NCBI RefSeq assembly: GCF_002803085.1
Contig: NZ_NNBJ01000001.1
Location: 513,040-577,039, forward strand
Source: Streptomyces sp. CB01201
Lineage (GTDB): Bacteria; Actinomycetota; Actinomycetes; Streptomycetales; Streptomycetaceae
Reading direction: 5' to 3'
DNA: 64,000 bases
The notes beneath the pieces were generated by a model. That model was not told the DNA's origin. It searched no databases and worked only from the letters and a program-made list of their open reading frames with translations. A program made the position numbers and the translations under genes. Below are positions 60,563 to 64,000 of this stretch, one piece after another; the stretch's first letter is position 1, and every line of letters starts with the position of its first letter.

Positions 60563-61800
60563 GGGTGCCCGCCGCTCGCCTGTCGCTCCGCCGTGTAGGT
60601 GAGCAGGCGCTCGACTCCGGTGTCCAGCTCCTGGGGATCGCCGCAGAAGGCCAGGCGCACCAGGGTCCTCGCCCCGGGGGCGGGCTCGGCGGAGAGCGTG
60701 CGGACCGCATCGGAGACCACCGGCCGCAGCGCGAACCCGGCGGCCGGCGCGAGGCCCACGTCGTACCGTTCGAGCAGGCCCTGCACGAAGACCTCCGCGT
60801 CGTCGCACACCCCGGCGACATCGAGCACCGCGTACCAGCCGCCCTGCGGGAGTTCCGCGAGCAGCCCCGCGTCCCGCAGCGCCGGCAGGGCCCGGTCCCG
60901 GTTGGCCCGCACCAGGGCCGCGTTGCGCACCGCGCTGTCGCGCGACTTGAGCGCGGTCAGACCTGCGTACTGCACCGGCGTCGACGGGCTGACCAGGCTC
61001 GCCTCCTGCACCACCCGCATGGCGTCGGCGGCCCGGCGGTGCGGGGTCACCACATAGCCGAGCCGGTAGCCGGTCATGGCGAGGCTCTTGGAGAAGGAGA
61101 ACGTCGAGGAGATCCGGCGCTCGTGCTCCGGAAGGCCGCGCTCCAGGGACGCGAACGAGGTGTGCTCGCCGTCGTAGACGAAGTGCTCGTACGCCTCGTC
61201 GCTGATGATCTGGAGGTCGCGCTCCCGGGCCACCGCCAGGATCGCGGCCAGCGCGTCCGCGTCGAGGACCGCTCCGGTCGGGTTGGCGGGGGAGTTGATG
61301 AGGATCGCGCGGGTCCGCGGAGTGACGGCCGCCCGGATGCCTTCGGCGGTCGGGCGGAAGTCCGGGCCCAGCGGGTAGAAGGCCGGGCGGAATCCGGCGA
61401 GCAGACACTGCTGGAGGTGGATCGGCCAGTGCAGCTCCGGCAGCAGCAGCTCGTCGCCGGGCTCGGCCAGGGACTGCATCAGAGCGGCCAGGCCCTGGCA
61501 GGAGCCGGGGGTCACGAAGATGTGGTCCGGCGAGGTGCGGTGGCCGTTCTCCATCTCCAGCTTGACGGCCAGCGCCTCGCGCAGCGCGGGCATCCCCTCG
61601 GCCGAGGTGTACGCGGTGCGGCCGGTGCGCACGGCCTCCGCCACGGCCTCGGCGACTTCCCGCGGCGGCTTGAAGTAGGGCTCTCCGACATGGAGTTTGA
61701 TGACCGGGCGCCCGGTGGCCCGCTCCCTTCGCTCCGCCGCGTTGAAGACCTCGTGCAGGCAGGAGGAGGGGATGGTGCCGGCCCGCGACACGGCGTTCAC
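60559..61800 (-). CDS. PLP-dependent class I/II aminotransferase
   Basis: A 413-residue fold-type I aminotransferase: KLHVGEPYFKPPREV, TPGSCQGLAALMQSL, INSPANPTGAVLD, IISDEAYEHFVYDG, and the PLP lysine in STFSFSKSLAMTGYRLGY (Lys near residue 238). It is of the aspartate/aromatic aminotransferase group, not a kynureninase. With tryptophan dioxygenase beside it, kynurenine or an aromatic/beta-methyl amino acid is a likely substrate. The GTG overlaps the methyltransferase stop by 4 bp. Confidence 0.9.
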   Translation of the reverse strand: MNAVSRAGTIPSSCLHEVFNAAERRERATGRPVIKLHVGEPYFKPPREVAEAVAEAVRTGRTAYTSAEGMPALREALAVKLEMENGHRTSPDHIFVTPGSCQGLAALMQSLAEPGDELLLPELHWPIHLQQCLLAGFRPAFYPLGPDFRPTAEGIRAAVTPRTRAILINSPANPTGAVLDADALAAILAVARERDLQIISDEAYEHFVYDGEHTSFASLERGLPEHERRISSTFSFSKSLAMTGYRLGYVVTPHRRAADAMRVVQEASLVSPSTPVQYAGLTALKSRDSAVRNAALVRANRDRALPALRDAGLLAELPQGGWYAVLDVAGVCDDAEVFVQGLLERYDVGLAPAAGFALRPVVSDAVRTLSAEPAPGARTLVRLAFCGDPQELDTGVERLLTYTAERQASGGHP

Positions 61801-62771
61801 TGACGTCCCTGACCGGCCACGGGGCCTTCGGCCGCGGCGACGGTGAACTCGTAGACGAAGAAGCTCTGGAGTGCCGGCTCACGGTCTCCGATGACGTGCT
61901 TGGCCCGCTGCTGGAAGCCGTTGACGGCCAGCTCGTGCTCGACGATCAGCGGGGAGAGCTTGTGCTCCTCCTCGAAGGAGGTGACCACGTCGTCCTTGGT
62001 GATCTGCATCTCCGCGATCGCGACCATCCAGTTGTCGCGCTCGATGGCGTAGTCGATGACGAACTTGTACCAGTTCCACAGGGTCTTGCGGCGGCGGGTC
62101 TCCAGCTCGCGGGACCACTCGGGCACCGACCCGTCCTTGCGGTACGCCGCTATCTCCTCGTCGCTGGCCAGCAAATAGCCGCCGCCCAGCTCGATGACCT
62201 CGGCGGACTTCAACCGTACGGCGTCCTCGGGAGTGCAGTACTCCGGACAGAACTCGTCGCCGAGGATCAACAGGCCGTGCTCGCCCAGGAGTTGGCGGGC
62301 GTGCGTGAGGTGGTTGTGCGGCAGGTGGTGATGGCTGCCCCACGAGATCATCACGTCGAGCGGCTCCTGCCACTGCTCGAACGGGGAGCCGTACACCTCG
62401 GCGCCGGGCTTGTCCGCGAGGCGGTCACGGGCCTGCTCCAGCGGGTTGCGCGCCACGTCGTTGGCGATGACGCGGCAGTCGGGCAGCCGGTCGGCGATCA
62501 TCCCGGCGAGCACGCCCGAGCCCGAGCCCACGTCCATGACGGTGAGCGGCCGCCCGAGTTCCGCGCGCCGGGCCGCGACGCGCTCCACGATGAGCAGGTC
62601 GCCGTCGGTGATGTCGGGGTGGCCGTCGCGCATGATGGCACCCACGTCGATGGTGCGGAACTCCTCGCGGGTGTAGATGGTGCTTTCCTCGATGACTGTC
62701 TCGGTGGTGCCGTCAACGGTTTCCATGTGCCTGATTCCTTCCGCGTCGCCGCTTTCCGATTCGGTGATCAC
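61797..62771 (-). CDS. SAM-dependent methyltransferase in the tryptophan operon
   Basis: A 324-residue class I methyltransferase. SAM motifs: VMDVGSGSGVLAGMIADRLP and VIANDVARNPLEQARDRL; the active-site region is DVMISWGSHHHLPHNHLTHAR, with a His cluster, then LLILGDEFCPEYCTPEDA. The long C-terminal helical part (RRRKTLWNWYKFVIDYAIERDN...) is not common to small-molecule O-methyltransferases. GTG 62771 overlaps the SDR stop by 4 bp and has GGGGGA upstream; ATG 62726 with GGAAGGA is an equally credible start. The methyl acceptor is unknown. Confidence 0.85.
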   Translation of the reverse strand: MITESESGDAEGIRHMETVDGTTETVIEESTIYTREEFRTIDVGAIMRDGHPDITDGDLLIVERVAARRAELGRPLTVMDVGSGSGVLAGMIADRLPDCRVIANDVARNPLEQARDRLADKPGAEVYGSPFEQWQEPLDVMISWGSHHHLPHNHLTHARQLLGEHGLLILGDEFCPEYCTPEDAVRLKSAEVIELGGGYLLASDEEIAAYRKDGSVPEWSRELETRRRKTLWNWYKFVIDYAIERDNWMVAIAEMQITKDDVVTSFEEEHKLSPLIVEHELAVNGFQQRAKHVIGDREPALQSFFVYEFTVAAAEGPVAGQGRQ

Positions 62772-63517
62772 GCGCTACGTCCCCCGTCGATGGCGACCAG
62801 CGCACCGGTGACCCAGCCCGAGGCTTCCGGGTCCAGCAGATTGCACACCCACCCGGCGATGTCGTCGGGTGTTCCGAAGCGACCGAGCGGGGTCGCCTCG
62901 ACCATGTCCGCGACCAGGTCGCGGGTGGCTCGCTCGTCGAGGCCCAGGTCCCCGTACATGGGGGTGTCCACCGGGCCCGGCAGAATGGCGTTGACCCTCA
63001 CCAGCGGCGCGAGTTCGCGCGCCAGCGAGCGGGTCAGACTGTTGAGCGCCGCCTTCGTCGCCCCGTACAGTGCGCGGCCCGGCATCGCGAGCGCCCCGCC
63101 GACCGACGAGACGTTCACGACCGCGCCCTGCCGTGCGCGCAGTTCGGGCAGCGCCGCGCGGATGAGGTGGACGGGGCCGAACAGGTTGACGCCCAGCATG
63201 GCTTCCAGGTCGGCGGGGTCCGCCTTCTCGATCGGCGCGAACCGGGCGAGCCCCGCGTTGTTGACCAGGCCGTCCACCGCGCCGAACCGCTCGACGGCGG
63301 CCTCGACCGCGGACCGCGCCCCGTGCTCGGCGCTGATGTCGGCGGGGTGGACCAGGGCCCGCTCCCCGCCCTTGGTGTCCGCCGCCTCGCGCAGCGCGTC
63401 GGCCCGGCGGCCGACCAGGGTCACCGAGGCTCCGGTGGCCAGCAGCCGGCGGGCGACGGCCCGTCCGATCCCGGTACCGGCGCCGGTGACCACCATGCTC
63501 TTTCCGTGGAGGCTCAT
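62768..63517 (-). CDS. Short-chain dehydrogenase/reductase in the tryptophan operon
   Basis: A 249-residue classical SDR: VVTGAGTGIGRAVARRLL, LVNNAGLARF, catalytic Ser in NVSSVGGAL, YGATK (Tyr-x3-Lys), PGPVDTPMY and a FabG-like end WVTGALVAIDGG. It would oxidise or reduce a hydroxyl/keto group on the pathway intermediate. ATG 63517 begins the fold; the frame is open to 63682 without a better ribosome-binding site. Its stop overlaps the methyltransferase start by 4 bp. Confidence 0.87.
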   Translation of the reverse strand: MSLHGKSMVVTGAGTGIGRAVARRLLATGASVTLVGRRADALREAADTKGGERALVHPADISAEHGARSAVEAAVERFGAVDGLVNNAGLARFAPIEKADPADLEAMLGVNLFGPVHLIRAALPELRARQGAVVNVSSVGGALAMPGRALYGATKAALNSLTRSLARELAPLVRVNAILPGPVDTPMYGDLGLDERATRDLVADMVEATPLGRFGTPDDIAGWVCNLLDPEASGWVTGALVAIDGGRSA

Positions 63518-63767
63518 GGACGTGTGGCCCACTTTCCTTGATCCGTGGACGTGCGGCGATCCGTGGACCGGCGACCTGGTCATGCGCTCCGGCGGGAGGC
63601 GGCCGCGGAGCTCGCGGGCCGCGGACGTGCCGTCGCGGCTTACGTTAGGGCGGCGCCGGAAGAGGGAGCGGAATTCTTTCACTGGCCGAAAAGAACCCGG
63701 CCCCTGCGATGCGGGAGCGACCCGGCCGCGCGCTGCGGGGCCGGCCCGCCCCCTGCGGTGCGGCGGC

Positions 63768-64000
63768 CTACACGCGGCGGATGAGCGTGATGCCTTCCCG
63801 CACCGTGAGCACGACCTGTTCGACCCTGGGGTCGTCGCGCACCTTCTCGTTGAACGCCCGCAGCGCGACGGTGTCCTCGTTCTGGTCCAGGGGGTTGGCC
63901 ACCCCGCCGAACTGGAGCACGTTGTCCGCCGCGATGACGCCGCGCTCCGAGAGCAGCGGCAGCACCCGGTCGTAGTAGGCGCTGTACCCCGTCTTGTCCG
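63768..64000 (-). CDS. O-methyltransferase, C-terminal part (runs off the window)
   Basis: The last ~77 residues of a class I O-methyltransferase of the caffeoyl-CoA/catechol type: DKTGYSAYYDRVLPLLSERG, IAADNVLQFGGVANP, and VRDDPRVEQVVLTVREGITLIRRV before the TAG at 63768. In this family the ADK-x-x-Y and DNVLW-G-V blocks hold metal and SAM/substrate contacts. The 5' end lies beyond 64000. It is 250 bp upstream of the SDR gene in the same direction, so it is probably in the same cluster. Confidence 0.85.
   Translation of the reverse strand, partial: DKTGYSAYYDRVLPLLSERGVIAADNVLQFGGVANPLDQNEDTVALRAFNEKVRDDPRVEQVVLTVREGITLIRRV

Noticed and set aside
1..64000. tRNA, rRNA, insertion sequences or prophage genes
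   Set aside because: No transposase, integrase, phage structural protein or recognisable tRNA/rRNA sequence was seen on reading the window; a covariance-model scan would be needed to exclude small RNAs.

Overview
This window is a piece of a Streptomyces-type actinomycete chromosome. The base composition is very GC-rich, GTG starts are common, and Shine-Dalgarno sites are strong. A chaplin-like gene and lineage-typical small families (DUF5133, DUF6225) are present, and many neighbouring genes overlap by 4 bp. I see no rRNA, tRNA, CRISPR array, insertion sequence or prophage. About 65 protein genes are supported, one of them running off the right edge.

Layout. 1-9.4 kb: secreted and housekeeping genes (Tat-exported metallophosphoesterase, SH3 protein, cyclophilin, aldo/keto reductase, membrane esterase, ABC exporter, cupin oxygenase). 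9.4-13.3 kb: a histidine-rich repeat protein, a short chaplin, a three-gene envelope module, a Nudix hydrolase and a secreted helical protein. 13.9-20.0 kb: an orphan condensation-domain protein, a secreted esterase, a SnoaL-like protein, and then the most striking locus: a 26-residue precursor peptide ending in AWYFWY followed by two overlapping cytochrome P450 genes. This is a tryptorubin-like (atropopeptide) RiPP cluster with an unusual second P450. 20-28.4 kb: LppU-like protein, SEDS (RodA/FtsW) protein, DHA2 efflux pump, and a MoxR ATPase / VWA-metallopeptidase-like cassette. 28.5-34.4 kb: a methyltransferase with an apparent frameshift, DUF5133, two aldehyde/xanthine-dehydrogenase subunits without the molybdenum subunit, and two divergent regulator/target pairs with clear palindromes between them. 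34.5-37.1 kb: NadE, a membrane protein and arylamine N-acetyltransferase.

37.1-41.2 kb is a tight four-gene operon: a HalD/BesD-like iron/2-oxoglutarate enzyme carrying H-x-D (predicting hydroxylation rather than halogenation), an amino-acid permease, a carbamoyltransferase with a DCMP motif, and an SDR. It looks like a small unusual-amino-acid pathway. 41.5-44.7 kb: small enzymes including a VanX-like dipeptidase. 44.8-50.6 kb: a complete oligopeptide ABC importer operon. 50.9-52.3 kb: a Phd/Doc-like toxin-antitoxin pair and an AAC(3)-type acetyltransferase. 52.6-57 kb: oleate hydratase, a TetR regulator and a HelR/HelD-type RNA polymerase ATPase with a probably leaderless promoter overlapping a palindrome. 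57-59.5 kb: a NarK-like transporter, a hypothetical protein and a secreted crystallin-fold protein.

59.8-64 kb is an operon read right to left (O-methyltransferase, SDR, methyltransferase, aminotransferase, tryptophan 2,3-dioxygenase) with three successive 4-bp overlaps and a perfect 14-bp terminator stem. It is probably the end of a tryptophan/kynurenine-derived metabolite cluster that continues beyond the window.
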